Below, in pieces: positions 8,404 through 17,902 of a stretch of 64,000 bases of DNA. The stretch is from positions 3,916-67,915 of the forward strand of contig UQVO01000009.1 in the NCBI GenBank assembly GCA_900544575.1, in the 5' to 3' direction. Position numbers and translations under genes: made by a program. Under the pieces are notes generated by a model. That model worked only from the letters and a program-made list of their open reading frames with translations, did no database searches and was not told the DNA's origin. Source of the stretch: an uncultured Eubacteriales bacterium. Lineage in GTDB: Bacteria; Bacillota; Clostridia; Christensenellales; CAG-917. Numbering within the stretch: the first letter of the stretch is position 1; each line of letters opens with the position of its first letter.

Positions 8404-9723
8404 TCAGAGAATGTATTTCCTGAGCGACGCGGCTCGCAGCGACGTGGCGAGATGCGCCGTCACATAGTCCTTGTCGATGTGTATCGCCTTGGTTTCGTTG
8501 TCGTCCGCTTCGTAAAGCACGTCTTTCAGAAGATGTTCCAGCACTGCGTGCAGACGGCGCGCGCCGAGGTTTTCGCTGTTCTCGTTTTCGTAATACGCCG
8601 TGCGCGCGATTTCGCTGATGGCGTCCTCCGTGAAGTCCAGTTCCACACCGTCCACGCCGAGCAACGCCTTATACTGTTTCAGCACCGCGTTGTCTGGCTC
8701 GGTGAGTATCTTGACGAAGTCGTCTTCCGTGAGGTTGTCCAGCTCCACTCTGATGGGGAAACGCCCTTGCAGTTCGGGGATGAGGTCCTCCATCTTGGAC
8801 ATATGGAACGCGCCCGCCGCGATGAACAGTATGAAGTCGGTGCGTATAGAACCGTACTTGGTCTGCACCGTGCTGCCTTCGACTATGGGCAGAATGTCCC
8901 TCTGGACGCCTTCGCGCGACACGTCGTGTCCCTGGTCCCTGCCCGCGCGCGCCGCAACTTTGTCTATCTCGTCGAGGAAGACCACGCCGTCCTGCTCCGC
9001 ACGCGCAAGCGCTTCGGACGTGATGGCGTCCTGGTCGACCATCTTCTCCGCCTCCTGGTTGACGATGAAATCCATCGCCTGCTTGACGGTGAGCTTCCTC
9101 TTCTTTTTCTTGACGCCCATCATACCCCCGAAAATGTTTCCGAGGTCGATTTCGTTGCCGGGAGCGTTGCCGGGAGTGAGCTGTATGGGCTTGGGCTGCT
9201 GCTTTATCTCCATCTCGATGGTGATGCCGTCGAGATGTCCAGCGCGTATCTCGCTGAGCAGTTCTTCTTTAAGCTGCGCGTCGGACTTGTCCGCGGTGTC
9301 CGCCTTTTTGCGGATGGGCAGAAGCAGCTCGACGAGGTTGTTCTCCGCGATTTCGGTCGCGCGGGGCATAACCTCTTTGAACTTTTCTTCCTTGACCATA
9401 CGCACGGAAACCTCGACAAGGTCGCGGATGATGCTTTCCACGTCCCTGCCCACATAACCGACTTCCGTGAATTTGGTGGCTTCCACCTTGACGAAAGGCG
9501 CGCGCACGAGTTTCGCGAGCCTGCGCGCGATTTCCGTCTTACCCACGCCCGTGGGGCCTTTCATAAGAATGTTCTTGGGCGTGATTTCTTCCCTCATTTC
9601 CTCGGGAAGACGGCTCCTTCTGTAACGGTTGCGCAGCGCGATTGCCACCGCTATTTTCGCATCCTGCTGCCCTATGATATATCTGTCCAGTTCTTTGACG
9701 ATTTGTTTGGGTGTAAGTTCCAT
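8404..9723 (-). CDS. hslU: HslU (ClpY) ATPase subunit of the HslVU protease
   Basis: A 439-residue AAA+ unfoldase. The Walker A motif is GPTGVGKTE near residue 60 and the Walker B motif is VVFLDEIDK near 257. The I-domain lies between them. The C-terminus ends in RKYIL, the hydrophobic tail that inserts into HslV in this family. The ATG at 9723 follows AAAGGA. It lies 11 bases after hslV, the canonical gene pair. Confidence 0.97.
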   Translation of the reverse strand: MELTPKQIVKELDRYIIGQQDAKIAVAIALRNRYRRSRLPEEMREEITPKNILMKGPTGVGKTEIARRLAKLVRAPFVKVEATKFTEVGYVGRDVESIIRDLVEVSVRMVKEEKFKEVMPRATEIAENNLVELLLPIRKKADTADKSDAQLKEELLSEIRAGHLDGITIEMEIKQQPKPIQLTPGNAPGNEIDLGNIFGGMMGVKKKKRKLTVKQAMDFIVNQEAEKMVDQDAITSEALARAEQDGVVFLDEIDKVAARAGRDQGHDVSREGVQRDILPIVEGSTVQTKYGSIRTDFILFIAAGAFHMSKMEDLIPELQGRFPIRVELDNLTEDDFVKILTEPDNAVLKQYKALLGVDGVELDFTEDAISEIARTAYYENENSENLGARRLHAVLEHLLKDVLYEADDNETKAIHIDKDYVTAHLATSLRAASLRKYIL

Positions 9724-9734
9724 ATCCTTTCTCC

Positions 9735-10268
9735 TCAGACCGTTTCGACCGTGATGTGGTCGTTGGTGAAGACGCAAAGCTCCGACGCGATTTTGAGTGC
9801 GCGCACCGCAATCTCTTTCGCGTCGAGGTCCGTCGCACCGGCAAGCGCGCGTGCCGCCGCAAGCGCGTAATTTCCGCCGCTGCCTATCGCGCATATGCCG
9901 CTTTCGGGCTCAATGACCTCGCCGCTGCCGGACACGATGTAAAGAGAGTTCGCGTCCGCTACGATAAGCAGCGCTTCCAGCTTGCGGTACATCTTGTCGC
10001 TGCGCCAGAGTTCCGCGAGTTCGACCGCGGAACGCATAAGGTTTCCGCTGTATTTTTGCAGCATTTCCTCGAACTTTTCCGAAAGCGCGAACGCGTCGGA
10101 CACCGAACCCGCAAAGCCGATGACGACTTTGTCGTTGTATATGCGCTTCACCTTGACGGCGTTGCCTTTCATAATGACGCTTTCGCCCATAGTGACCTGT
10201 CCGTCGCCCGCTATGGCGGTCATTCCGCCCCTTTTGACGGCACAGATGGTCGTTCCTCTGAATTCCAT
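9735..10268 (-). CDS. hslV: HslV (ClpQ) peptidase subunit
   Basis: A 177-residue N-terminal nucleophile hydrolase. The protein begins [15 protein letters not shown], so five residues must be removed to expose the threonine nucleophile, rather than the single Met of the E. coli enzyme. GDGQVTMG and the Gly-rich sodium-binding region near the C-terminus ([14 protein letters not shown]) are present. The start at 10268 has GGAGG upstream; a longer frame to 10295 lacks one. It forms a pair with hslU in the yifB-dprA-topA-trmFO-hslVU operon. Confidence 0.95.
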   Translation of the reverse strand: MEFRGTTICAVKRGGMTAIAGDGQVTMGESVIMKGNAVKVKRIYNDKVVIGFAGSVSDAFALSEKFEEMLQKYSGNLMRSAVELAELWRSDKMYRKLEALLIVADANSLYIVSGSGEVIEPESGICAIGSGGNYALAAARALAGATDLDAKEIAVRALKIASELCVFTNDHITVETV

Positions 10269-10328
10269 AAACACCTCCGCCGGATGTCCCGGCACGGTCT
10301 GCGGTGAGTTTTTCCGCAGAGCCGTATT

Positions 10329-11636
10329 TCAGTCGCGGTACCGCGTTTCGTCCGCAAAACGGATTATATCACGCACGGCGCGGTCGCGATAGTATTTTTT
10401 ACGTTCTTTTTTGCCCACATCCCCCGCGTACGGCAGCAGCCCGAAATTTGCGTTCATAGGCTGAAATCCCGTGCCCGCGGAAGCGACGTAACGGCACAGC
10501 GCGCCCGTAACCGTCGTCGCGGGAGGCACCGCCGCGCTCTCCCCTCTGAGCTCTCTCGCGAGGGATACCGCCGCGACAAGTCCGCTCATTATGCTCTCGA
10601 CATAACCTTCCACGCCTGTGAGCTGTCCCGCCGCGTACAGTTTATTGTCGCCCGCAAACCTGAAATTCGCATTAAGACAGCTGTCCGAATTGAGATACGT
10701 GTTGCGGTGCATAACGCCGTAGCGGAGATATTCCGCCTCCGCAAGCGCGGGTATCATACCGAACACCCGTTTCTGCTCGCCGAAAGTCAGGTTGGTCTGA
10801 AAGCCGACTATATTGTAGCAGTCGCCCGCCGTATTCTCGCGGCGCAGCTGCACGACGGCGTAAGCGCCCTTCCCCGTGGCGGGGTCGCGCAGCCCTACGG
10901 GACGCAGCGGACCGAAACGCATAGCGTCCTCTCCCCGCCTCGCAATCTCCTCTATTGGCATACACCCCTCGAAAAGCTCCTTCCTCTCGAAGTCTTTCAG
11001 CACAACGGTTTCAGCCGCGACCAACGCTTCGCGGAACGCCAGATACTCCTCTTTTTCCATCGGGAGGTTGAGATAATCCTCCCCGCCCTTGCCGTAACGT
11101 CCGCCGAAATAGGCTCGGCGCATATCCACGGAGGAAAACTCGACTATGGGAGCGACCGCGTCGTAAAAGTGCAGATTCTCCTCTCCCGTAAGTTCCGCAA
11201 GCCTTGCCGCGAGCGCGTCCGACGTGAGCGGGCCCGTAGCGACGACGGCGGGTCCCGAAGGCAGTTCCGTCACCTCTTCCCGCACAAGTTTGAAACGCGG
11301 ATGAGAAAACAGCTCCTTTTCCACCGCCGCTGAAAACTTCGCCCTGTCCACCGCAAGCGCGCTGCCGGAAGGCACTCTGCACTCTCTCGCCGCCGCAAGC
11401 AGACGGCAGCCGAGCGCGTCGAGCTCCTCCTTGAACGTGCCGGAAGCGGTGTCGCCGCTCTCGGATTTGAGAGAGTTTGAACACACAAGTTCCGCAAGCG
11501 CGTCCGTGGAATGCGCGCCCGTCATACGCACGGGGCGCATTTCGTACATCTTCACGCCGAAACCGCGGGACAGCAGCTGCAAGGCGGCTTCGCACCCCGC
11601 AAGCCCTCCTCCGACCACGGTCACGACGTCGTTCAT
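10329..11636 (-). CDS. trmFO: TrmFO, folate- and FAD-dependent tRNA (uracil-54) methyltransferase
   Basis: A 435-residue flavoprotein that methylates U54 in the T loop of tRNA using methylene-tetrahydrofolate. The FAD-binding motif is VVGGGLAGCEAALQ at the N-terminus, and ARDECRVPSG-like and CSNSLKSES segments match the GidA/TrmFO family. Residues YVESIMSGLVAA and FQPMNANFGLLP near the C-terminus are typical of TrmFO. Its start overlaps the topA stop by four bases. Confidence 0.95.
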   Translation of the reverse strand: MNDVVTVVGGGLAGCEAALQLLSRGFGVKMYEMRPVRMTGAHSTDALAELVCSNSLKSESGDTASGTFKEELDALGCRLLAAARECRVPSGSALAVDRAKFSAAVEKELFSHPRFKLVREEVTELPSGPAVVATGPLTSDALAARLAELTGEENLHFYDAVAPIVEFSSVDMRRAYFGGRYGKGGEDYLNLPMEKEEYLAFREALVAAETVVLKDFERKELFEGCMPIEEIARRGEDAMRFGPLRPVGLRDPATGKGAYAVVQLRRENTAGDCYNIVGFQTNLTFGEQKRVFGMIPALAEAEYLRYGVMHRNTYLNSDSCLNANFRFAGDNKLYAAGQLTGVEGYVESIMSGLVAAVSLARELRGESAAVPPATTVTGALCRYVASAGTGFQPMNANFGLLPYAGDVGKKERKKYYRDRAVRDIIRFADETRYRD

Positions 11637-13771
11637 TTCTTATCTCCGTCCGCTTCGGCGGGAGCCGCCTCGCGGTGTCCGCATTGCTTGTTCATACAGA
11701 CGTAAGTCTTCTTCTCGCCCCTGCCCGAAACGCGCATTGCGCCGCCGCAGTCCGGACAAAGTTTGGGCGCGGGCAGGTCCCAGCTGGTGAAATCGCACTT
11801 GGGATAATTGTCGCAACCGTAAAACACCTTGCCCGCCCTGCTCGTCTTTTTGACGACGTCGCCGCCGCACTTGGGACATTTGCCCACGACTTCGACGATA
11901 CGCTTGATGTTTTTGCATTCGGGATAGTTGGGACAGGCAAGGAATTTGCCGTACTTGCCGTCCTTTATCACCATCTTTGCGCCGCACTTGTCGCAAATCA
12001 CGTCGCTCTCTTCGTCGGGCAGACGCCCGCCGCCCGCGGAATGATAGGCGCGGTCGATGAACTTCTGCAACCGCGGATAAAACGCCCCGATGAGCTCCTG
12101 CCACTGCTGTCCGCCGTCCGCGACTTTGTCCAGCGCGCCTTCCAGCCTTGCGGTGAAGTTGAGGTTCATAATGTCGGGGAAGTTCTTTTCCATATACTCG
12201 CAGACTATCTCACCGAGCTGCGTAGGTTTGATGAATTTCTGCTCCTTTTCGGTATACTCGCGCTTTGCGAGCACGGAAATTATGGACGCGTAAGTGCTGG
12301 GGCGGCCAATGCCGTTCTCTTCCATTGCCTTGACGAGCGTCGCGTCGTTGTAACGCGCAGGGGGCTTGGTGAACTTCTGCTCGCTCGAAACGTCGTCGAG
12401 GACGAGTTTTTCGCCCTCGTTGAGGTCGGGAAGGGTGTCCATTTCGTTCTGCTTGTCCTCGTCGTTTTCGGCGGTGGAAGTGTATACGGCGGTGAACCCC
12501 TTGAACTTCACGCTCCTGCCCTTCACCACGAAACCGAGCTTCGACTCCGCGCCCTCTCCCGCGATATGCACGCGCATTGTGTTGTACTGCGCGCTCTTCA
12601 TCTGCGACGCGAGAAAACGCTCGTAAATGAGCTTGTAAAGGCGGAACTGGTCGCGGTCTATCTTGCCTTCCAGCGATTTGGGGGTGCGTTCGAGCGAAAT
12701 GGGTCTTATCGCCTCGTGCGCGTCCTGCGCGTTGTCGCTGGTCTTGTAGACGTTGGGCGTGTTCGGAGCATATTCCTTGCCGTAATGCTCCGTGATGAAC
12801 GCAAGCGTGCCGCGCGCGAAGTCGGGCGACACCCTGACGCTGTCCGTGCGGATGTAGGTGATGAGGGCGTGCAGCCCCTCTCCGCCTATGTCCACGCCTT
12901 CGTAAAGCTGCTGCGCCACGCGCATAGCCCTGTCCGCCGCCATATTCAGCTTATGGTTCGCCTCCTGTTGCAGCGTGCTTGTGGTGAACGGAGGCGCGGG
13001 ACGCGCCGTGCTCACGCTCTTTTTGACTTCGTCAACGGTATAGTGCGACCGCCGCATAATGTCGGTTATGCGGTTTGCCGTATCTGCGTTGTCCACTTTC
13101 AGCTTGTCGCCGTCGAGGTCGTTGAACGCCGCTTTGAATATGTTAGCCTTCGTGCGCGGCGCGCCCTCTTTCAGCAGCATTGCGAAAATGTTCCAATACT
13201 CCTCGGGCTTGAAATTCCTGATTTCGTTCTCGCGGTCGACAATCATTTTCAGCGCGGCGGACTGCACCCGTCCCGCCGAAAGCCCGGATTTCTTCCCCGC
13301 CTTTATCTTGCGCGAAAGAATGGGCGAAATCTTGTAGCCGACGAGCCTGTCCAGCACCCTCCTCGCCTGCTGCGAGTCCACGAGGTTCATATCTATCTCG
13401 CGCGGGTTCTCCATCGCCGCGCGCACCGCTTTCGGCGAAATCTCGTTGAACTCTATCCTCACCTTGTCCCCCTTTATGCCGAGGGTGTTTTTGAGGTGCC
13501 AGCTGATGGCTTCGCCTTCGCGGTCCGGGTCCGTCGCGAGATACACTTTGTCATACTTCCCGACAGCCTGCGAAAGGCGTTTTATCGTTTCCTCTTTGTC
13601 GGGCGTGACGATATACTGCGGCTTGAAACCGTGTTCGACGTCAATGCCGAGAGTCCTCTGCGGCAGGTCGCATACGTGTCCTTTCGAGGCAAGCACGGTT
13701 GCGTCCCCGCCCAGATATTTCTGGATTGTCTTTGCCTTGGAAGGCGACTCGACTATGATAAGCTGTTTCAT
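11633..13771 (-). CDS. topA: DNA topoisomerase I
   Basis: A 712-residue type IA topoisomerase. The Toprim domain starts MKQLIIVESPSKAKTIQKYL and contains the acidic DPDREGEAI. The active-site tyrosine is in ITYIRTDS. The C-terminus has three zinc-ribbon modules, each with two CxxC-like pairs (CDKCGAKM, CPKCGGDV, CPDCGGAM). The real start is the ATG at 13771 with an upstream AAGGAG; an upstream extension to 13858 has no ribosome site. It sits between dprA and trmFO. Confidence 0.97.
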   Translation of the reverse strand: MKQLIIVESPSKAKTIQKYLGGDATVLASKGHVCDLPQRTLGIDVEHGFKPQYIVTPDKEETIKRLSQAVGKYDKVYLATDPDREGEAISWHLKNTLGIKGDKVRIEFNEISPKAVRAAMENPREIDMNLVDSQQARRVLDRLVGYKISPILSRKIKAGKKSGLSAGRVQSAALKMIVDRENEIRNFKPEEYWNIFAMLLKEGAPRTKANIFKAAFNDLDGDKLKVDNADTANRITDIMRRSHYTVDEVKKSVSTARPAPPFTTSTLQQEANHKLNMAADRAMRVAQQLYEGVDIGGEGLHALITYIRTDSVRVSPDFARGTLAFITEHYGKEYAPNTPNVYKTSDNAQDAHEAIRPISLERTPKSLEGKIDRDQFRLYKLIYERFLASQMKSAQYNTMRVHIAGEGAESKLGFVVKGRSVKFKGFTAVYTSTAENDEDKQNEMDTLPDLNEGEKLVLDDVSSEQKFTKPPARYNDATLVKAMEENGIGRPSTYASIISVLAKREYTEKEQKFIKPTQLGEIVCEYMEKNFPDIMNLNFTARLEGALDKVADGGQQWQELIGAFYPRLQKFIDRAYHSAGGGRLPDEESDVICDKCGAKMVIKDGKYGKFLACPNYPECKNIKRIVEVVGKCPKCGGDVVKKTSRAGKVFYGCDNYPKCDFTSWDLPAPKLCPDCGGAMRVSGRGEKKTYVCMNKQCGHREAAPAEADGDKK

Positions 13772-13787
13772 TCTTTCTCCTTTCGGT

Positions 13788-14870
13788 TCAGCACAATGCG
13801 TAATGATTGCCGCCCGTCTGCACGAGCGCGCCCGCAAGTTCCAGCCCGACAAGCGCACCCGAAAGCTCCGACGCGGTCAGTCCCGTGTCGGCGAGCAGTT
13901 CCTCGAAATGCTTTTCTCCGTCGTGCAGGCTGTCGAGAATAAGACTTTCCGTCATATCGAACTGCATCGGCTCTTCTTCACTCTTTTCGGCGGGAGCCAT
14001 GCGGTAATAGGACAGAACGTCTTCGGGCGAAAGCGTGAGAGCGTGCGGCATTGTGCGCAGCAGCGCGTTGGTGCCTCTGCTCTCCTGCGAATATACGTTG
14101 CCGGGGATGACGAAAAGGTCTCTCCCCTGTTCCACGGCGGTGTTCGCCGTGATGAGCGAACCGCTCTTTTCGGCGGCCTCGGGCAGAAGCACGCCGCGGC
14201 AAAGTCCGCTGATTATCCTGTTGCGCTCGGGGAACCTGTACGGCATCGGATGGGTGCCGGGAGCGTATTCGGACAAAATCAATCCGCCGCTTGTCAGCAC
14301 CGCCCTGTAAAGTTCGCGGTTTTCTGCGGGATAACACACGTCCACCCCGCAGCCGAACACGGCAACGGTGGGCGCTCCGCTCTCCACGCACGCCCTGTGC
14401 GCACAGGAATCAATGCCTCTCGCAAACCCCGAAACCACGGTTATGCCCGCGCGTGCGAATTGCCTTGCAAACTCGTCGGCGAGTTTCGCTCCGTAACGCG
14501 TCGGGCGGCGCGTGCCGACTATGGCGAGCGAAAACGTGTTCAGCAGCGACGCGTTTCCCTTCGTGAACAACACGGCGGGGCGCGCGTCCGTTTCGCGCAG
14601 CAGGTCGGAATATTCGTCGTCGAGATAAGTCACCCAGCCTATCCCTTTGTCCGCAAGTTCGTCGAAATAACGGTCCGCGCCGGATACGAAATTAAAGAAG
14701 TCGGTCGCGCTCTCGCCGAGAGCCGCGCACACCTTCGGGCGGAGTTCCGCCGACAGCAGTCCCGACGGCACGGGCGTGAGCGACAGCAAATGCTCCCTGC
14801 GCGAGGGAGTGAGTTTGTCCGTCCTTTGCAGCGCGACGAGCACTGCGGTTTCGGCGTCGCGTCCGTTCAT
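13788..14870 (-). CDS. dprA: DNA processing protein DprA
   Basis: A 360-residue protein that loads RecA on incoming single-stranded DNA during transformation. The Rossmann-like core has LAIVGTRRPTRYG, VVSGFARGIDSCAHRACVE and the GCGVDVCYP segment typical of DprA. The C-terminal winged-helix domain follows residue 300. Start and stop overlap: its ATG shares one base with the yifB stop codon. It shows that part of the competence machinery is retained, although no com genes are in the window. Confidence 0.95.
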   Translation of the reverse strand: MNGRDAETAVLVALQRTDKLTPSRREHLLSLTPVPSGLLSAELRPKVCAALGESATDFFNFVSGADRYFDELADKGIGWVTYLDDEYSDLLRETDARPAVLFTKGNASLLNTFSLAIVGTRRPTRYGAKLADEFARQFARAGITVVSGFARGIDSCAHRACVESGAPTVAVFGCGVDVCYPAENRELYRAVLTSGGLILSEYAPGTHPMPYRFPERNRIISGLCRGVLLPEAAEKSGSLITANTAVEQGRDLFVIPGNVYSQESRGTNALLRTMPHALTLSPEDVLSYYRMAPAEKSEEEPMQFDMTESLILDSLHDGEKHFEELLADTGLTASELSGALVGLELAGALVQTGGNHYALC

Positions 14871-16396
14871 CAGATATACTTCCTTTCCGTATTACGGTAT
14901 TGTATCGCTTCCGCGATATGCTTGGGCAGAATGTTTTCCTCCCCTTCCAGGTCGGCTATCGTGCGCGCCACTTTTAAGATGCGCGTGGTCGCGCGTGCGG
15001 TCAGCCCCATTTTGTCGAACGCCTTTTTGAGCAGGCGCTCTCCGTTTTCGTCGACCGCACAATACTTCGCAATATCCTTTGCGGTCATCTGCGAATTGGT
15101 GGCGATGTCCCTGCCTTCGAAACGTCTGCGCTGCACGGCGCGGGCGCGTTCCACCCTTTCCTTCACTTCCGCCGAAGTTTCGCCGCGTTCTCCGCCGCGC
15201 AATTCGGCATATTCCACTCCGTCCACCTCTATCTGCAAGTCTATCCTGTCCAGCAGCGGACCGCTGAGCTTGGACATATACGCGTGTATCTGCGCCGCGG
15301 TGCAGCGGCAGGTCTGCGTGCGGGAGCCGTAATTGCCGCAGGGGCACGGGTTCATACTCGCCACCAGCATAAAGTTGGCGGGATATTCCACGGAATGCAT
15401 AACGCGCGCGACGGTCACTTTCTTGTCTTCGAGAGGCTGCCGCAGCGTTTCCAGCGCGTGACGGCTGTATTCGGGCATCTCGTCGAGGAAAAGGACCCCG
15501 TTGTGCGCAAGGCTCACCTCGCCGGGTCTCGCCTTCGCGCCGCCGCCTATGAGCGCGGGCACCGTAGCCGTGTGGTGCGGCGTCCTGAACGGACGCACCG
15601 CGACAATGCCTTCCGACCCGTCGAGTATCCCCGCAACGCTGTGTATTTTCGTCACTTCCACCGCTTCGGCGAAAGTCATATCAGGCATTATGGTGGGCAC
15701 GCACCTCGCAAGCATTGTCTTGCCCGCGCCGGGAGGCCCCGACATCAGCACGTTGTGCCCGCCCGCGACGGCTATTTCCAGCGCGCGCTTCGCCGCCGCC
15801 TGTCCCTTGACGTCCGCCATATCCACATCGTAGCGCAGGGTTTTCCGCGCCGCTTCGAAACCGCGCTTCGCCACTGGTTCTGCGGGCGCGCCGTTTAAAA
15901 ACTCCACCACTTCGCGCAGGTTGCCGAACGCATACGCCTCTATTCCGTCTATATAACCCGCTTCCGCCGCATTCGCCGCAGGCAGAATGAACTTTTTCTC
16001 TCCCTTCTGCATAGCGGAAATTAGCAGCGGCATAACGCCGTTCACGTGACGCAAATCGCCGTTGAGGGCAAGCTCGCCTATCATCACGAAGTCCTTATAC
16101 AGTCTGCCCGTCACGGTTTCGGCGCATACCGAAATCCCTATCGCAATGGGCAGGTCAAGCGCAGCCCCTTCCTTCTTCGTTTCGGCGGGAGCCAGATTGA
16201 CGGTTATGCGCCGCATAGGATAAGAAAATCCGCTGTTCTTTATCGCGGCGCGCACCCTCTCCTTGGACTCTTTCGTTGCGGCGGAAGCGAGGCCCACCGT
16301 TTCCACGCCGGGCAGACCGTTGTTGACGTCCACTTCCACGTCCACCGCATAACCTTCCAACCCTTCCAATGCGTAACTCTTGACCCCTGCAAGCAT
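14870..16396 (-). CDS. yifB: YifB/ComM family magnesium-chelatase-like AAA+ ATPase
   Basis: A 508-residue protein, the normal length for YifB/ComM. The N-terminal domain is Lon-like (ALDLPIAIG), the ATPase has Walker A GPPGAGKTMLAR and Walker B NGVLFLDEMPEY, and the C-terminal domain includes the CPCGNYG zinc-binding loop. In naturally competent bacteria the homologue ComM is a branch-migration helicase. The ATG at 16396 has AGAGG upstream. It heads the operon yifB-dprA-topA-trmFO-hslV-hslU; a GATAAT box at 16422-16427 (minus strand) may be its -10 element. Confidence 0.93.
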   Translation of the reverse strand: MLAGVKSYALEGLEGYAVDVEVDVNNGLPGVETVGLASAATKESKERVRAAIKNSGFSYPMRRITVNLAPAETKKEGAALDLPIAIGISVCAETVTGRLYKDFVMIGELALNGDLRHVNGVMPLLISAMQKGEKKFILPAANAAEAGYIDGIEAYAFGNLREVVEFLNGAPAEPVAKRGFEAARKTLRYDVDMADVKGQAAAKRALEIAVAGGHNVLMSGPPGAGKTMLARCVPTIMPDMTFAEAVEVTKIHSVAGILDGSEGIVAVRPFRTPHHTATVPALIGGGAKARPGEVSLAHNGVLFLDEMPEYSRHALETLRQPLEDKKVTVARVMHSVEYPANFMLVASMNPCPCGNYGSRTQTCRCTAAQIHAYMSKLSGPLLDRIDLQIEVDGVEYAELRGGERGETSAEVKERVERARAVQRRRFEGRDIATNSQMTAKDIAKYCAVDENGERLLKKAFDKMGLTARATTRILKVARTIADLEGEENILPKHIAEAIQYRNTERKYI

Positions 16397-16610
16397 TAGG
16401 AAACCTCTTGAAAACAGAGAAATTATCACAAGTCTAGCACACGCCGACGCAAAACGCAACAGATTGGGCGGACAATTAAAAGTCGCGCGCACGCGAGAGC
16501 GCGCGAGCAAGCGCAATTTGAAAGCGCGTGCGCCCGTGCGCGTTGAGTTTTTTCGGGGGATTTTTAACAATCGGTCGAAACCGGAATATTCCGACGCAAA
16601 AAACAGATTC

Positions 16611-17246
16611 TTACTCGCCTTTTTCTTCGGCACTCCCCTTCCCGTCCGCCTTTGCGGCAAGATACCGGGAGAGCGCCCCGTCCGCAAGAAGCACCGCCAC
16701 GAGAAGGATTATCGGCAGCCCTATTACGAGCATCATTCCTCCGGCAGACCCCATAAACCCCGACACATTCGTGACGACGGGCATTTTTCTCTCATACACT
16801 CCGACGATGTCGTCGCGCGTCAGCGTCCAGGTGTCCGTCCCGTCCGCCGCGTCGCCTTTGGTGCGGAAACCGACCTCTTCGCCGTCTTCCGTCACAATCT
16901 CCGTCACTCTGTGAGTGATGAGCATTCCCGCATAAGCGCCCCTCGGAGCGGTGAAAGTCACGACGTCGCCGACGGAGATGTCCCCGCCCTCGTATGCGTC
17001 GCACAAAATCACGTCGCCCGCGGACAGCGTCGGCTCCATACTTCCCGACTGCACTTTCAGGATTACGTATCCGAAAACTTCCCTGCCGTCCTCGCCCGCT
17101 TTCGCCACCAGCACAAGCACAACGCAAAAACACACCGCGGCAATCGCCGCCACGGTCAGCACGAGCGAAACCGCCCTGTACCACAGCGGCAGTTTCTTTC
17201 TTTCGTTTTTGTCCGCACCGTTTCTCGAAAACATATCTTCCGACAC
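16611..17246 (-). CDS. SipW-like signal peptidase I (S26B type)
   Basis: A 211-residue membrane protease. A membrane segment at about residues 27-50 is followed by SGSMEPTL with the catalytic Ser69. The general base region reads ITHRV with His112 in place of the bacterial Lys, as in SipW and the ER/archaeal enzymes. A second membrane segment lies near residues 165-190. The GTG at 17246 is the first start; an ATG four codons later (17234) is also possible. In Bacillus SipW processes TasA-type matrix proteins; no such substrate gene is visible here. Confidence 0.88.
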   Translation of the reverse strand: MSEDMFSRNGADKNERKKLPLWYRAVSLVLTVAAIAAVCFCVVLVLVAKAGEDGREVFGYVILKVQSGSMEPTLSAGDVILCDAYEGGDISVGDVVTFTAPRGAYAGMLITHRVTEIVTEDGEEVGFRTKGDAADGTDTWTLTRDDIVGVYERKMPVVTNVSGFMGSAGGMMLVIGLPIILLVAVLLADGALSRYLAAKADGKGSAEEKGE

Positions 17247-17616
17247 TTTATCTTGCTGTTTTTGTCATATAAAAGGCTTGTTTTGCCGTTTGCCCCGCCG
17301 ACGCCGATTCGCCGCATACGACTTCCGCGGCGCATTCTCCCGCGTATACGCACACACATTCACACACACGCCTGCACGTTCTTCCGCCGCAGGCGCACGG
17401 TCCGAAGATACGGCAACGGATAAATTATACTCCCCTACGCCATTTCGCGCAAGTGCCCGCCGTGCGAAGGCTCTCCGCTGCTCCTGCTCATCCCTCAAGG
17501 CATTATCCTTCCTCGGATTTTCTGCCCCGTATGCGGAAACTCTTCCACGCCCTTTCCCTTACTGTGACTCAAAGCCGACCGTCACTGACACTATCCGCGC
17601 ACTTCGGCAAAATGTG
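17247..17616. other. intergenic stretch without a convincing gene
   Basis: About 370 bases between the signal peptidase and the promoter of tRNA-Leu. It contains an AC-rich alternating run around 17345-17375. The short open frames here lack ribosome sites and recognisable content. Confidence 0.5.
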
Positions 17617-17645
17617 TTGAAATATATCCCTTCTTGCGTTATAAT
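17617..17645 (+). promoter_or_regulatory. promoter of tRNA-Leu(UAA)
   Basis: TTGAAA (17617-17622) and TATAAT (17640-17645) are separated by 17 bases, and the tRNA begins 45 bases downstream. Confidence 0.75.
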
Positions 17646-17689
17646 CAATCGCGCAGGCGGCAGAATCCCGCCCTGCACCACGACGGCAC

Positions 17690-17775
<86 letters not shown>

Positions 17776-17781
17776 GACCAG

Positions 17782-17826
17782 AATAATACGAACCAAGAAG
17801 ACGATTCGAGGTTCGTATTATTTTTT
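17782..17826 (+). terminator. terminator after tRNA-Leu(UAA)
   Basis: AATAATACGAACC (17782-17794) pairs perfectly with GGTTCGTATTATT (17810-17822) and is followed by a run of Ts. The AT-rich stem differs in composition from backbone terminators nearby. Confidence 0.85.
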
Positions 17827-17878
17827 GCAAGAGATTTCTTTGGTTTAATCTTTAAATTGAAATAATTGAAAAGTACAA

Positions 17879-17902
17879 GGCGAGATTTTTACTCGCCTTT
17901 TT
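17879..17902. terminator. terminator downstream of the DUF3644 gene
   Basis: GGCGAG (17879-17884) and CTCGCC (17892-17897) form a stem followed by five Ts on the plus strand. It abuts the stop codon of the minus-strand DUF3644 gene, so it may serve both directions. Confidence 0.55.

Noticed and set aside
11477..13942. Very long plus-strand ORF opposite topA and trmFO
   Set aside because: It is a shadow of the GC-rich antisense genes; no ribosome site and no known domains.
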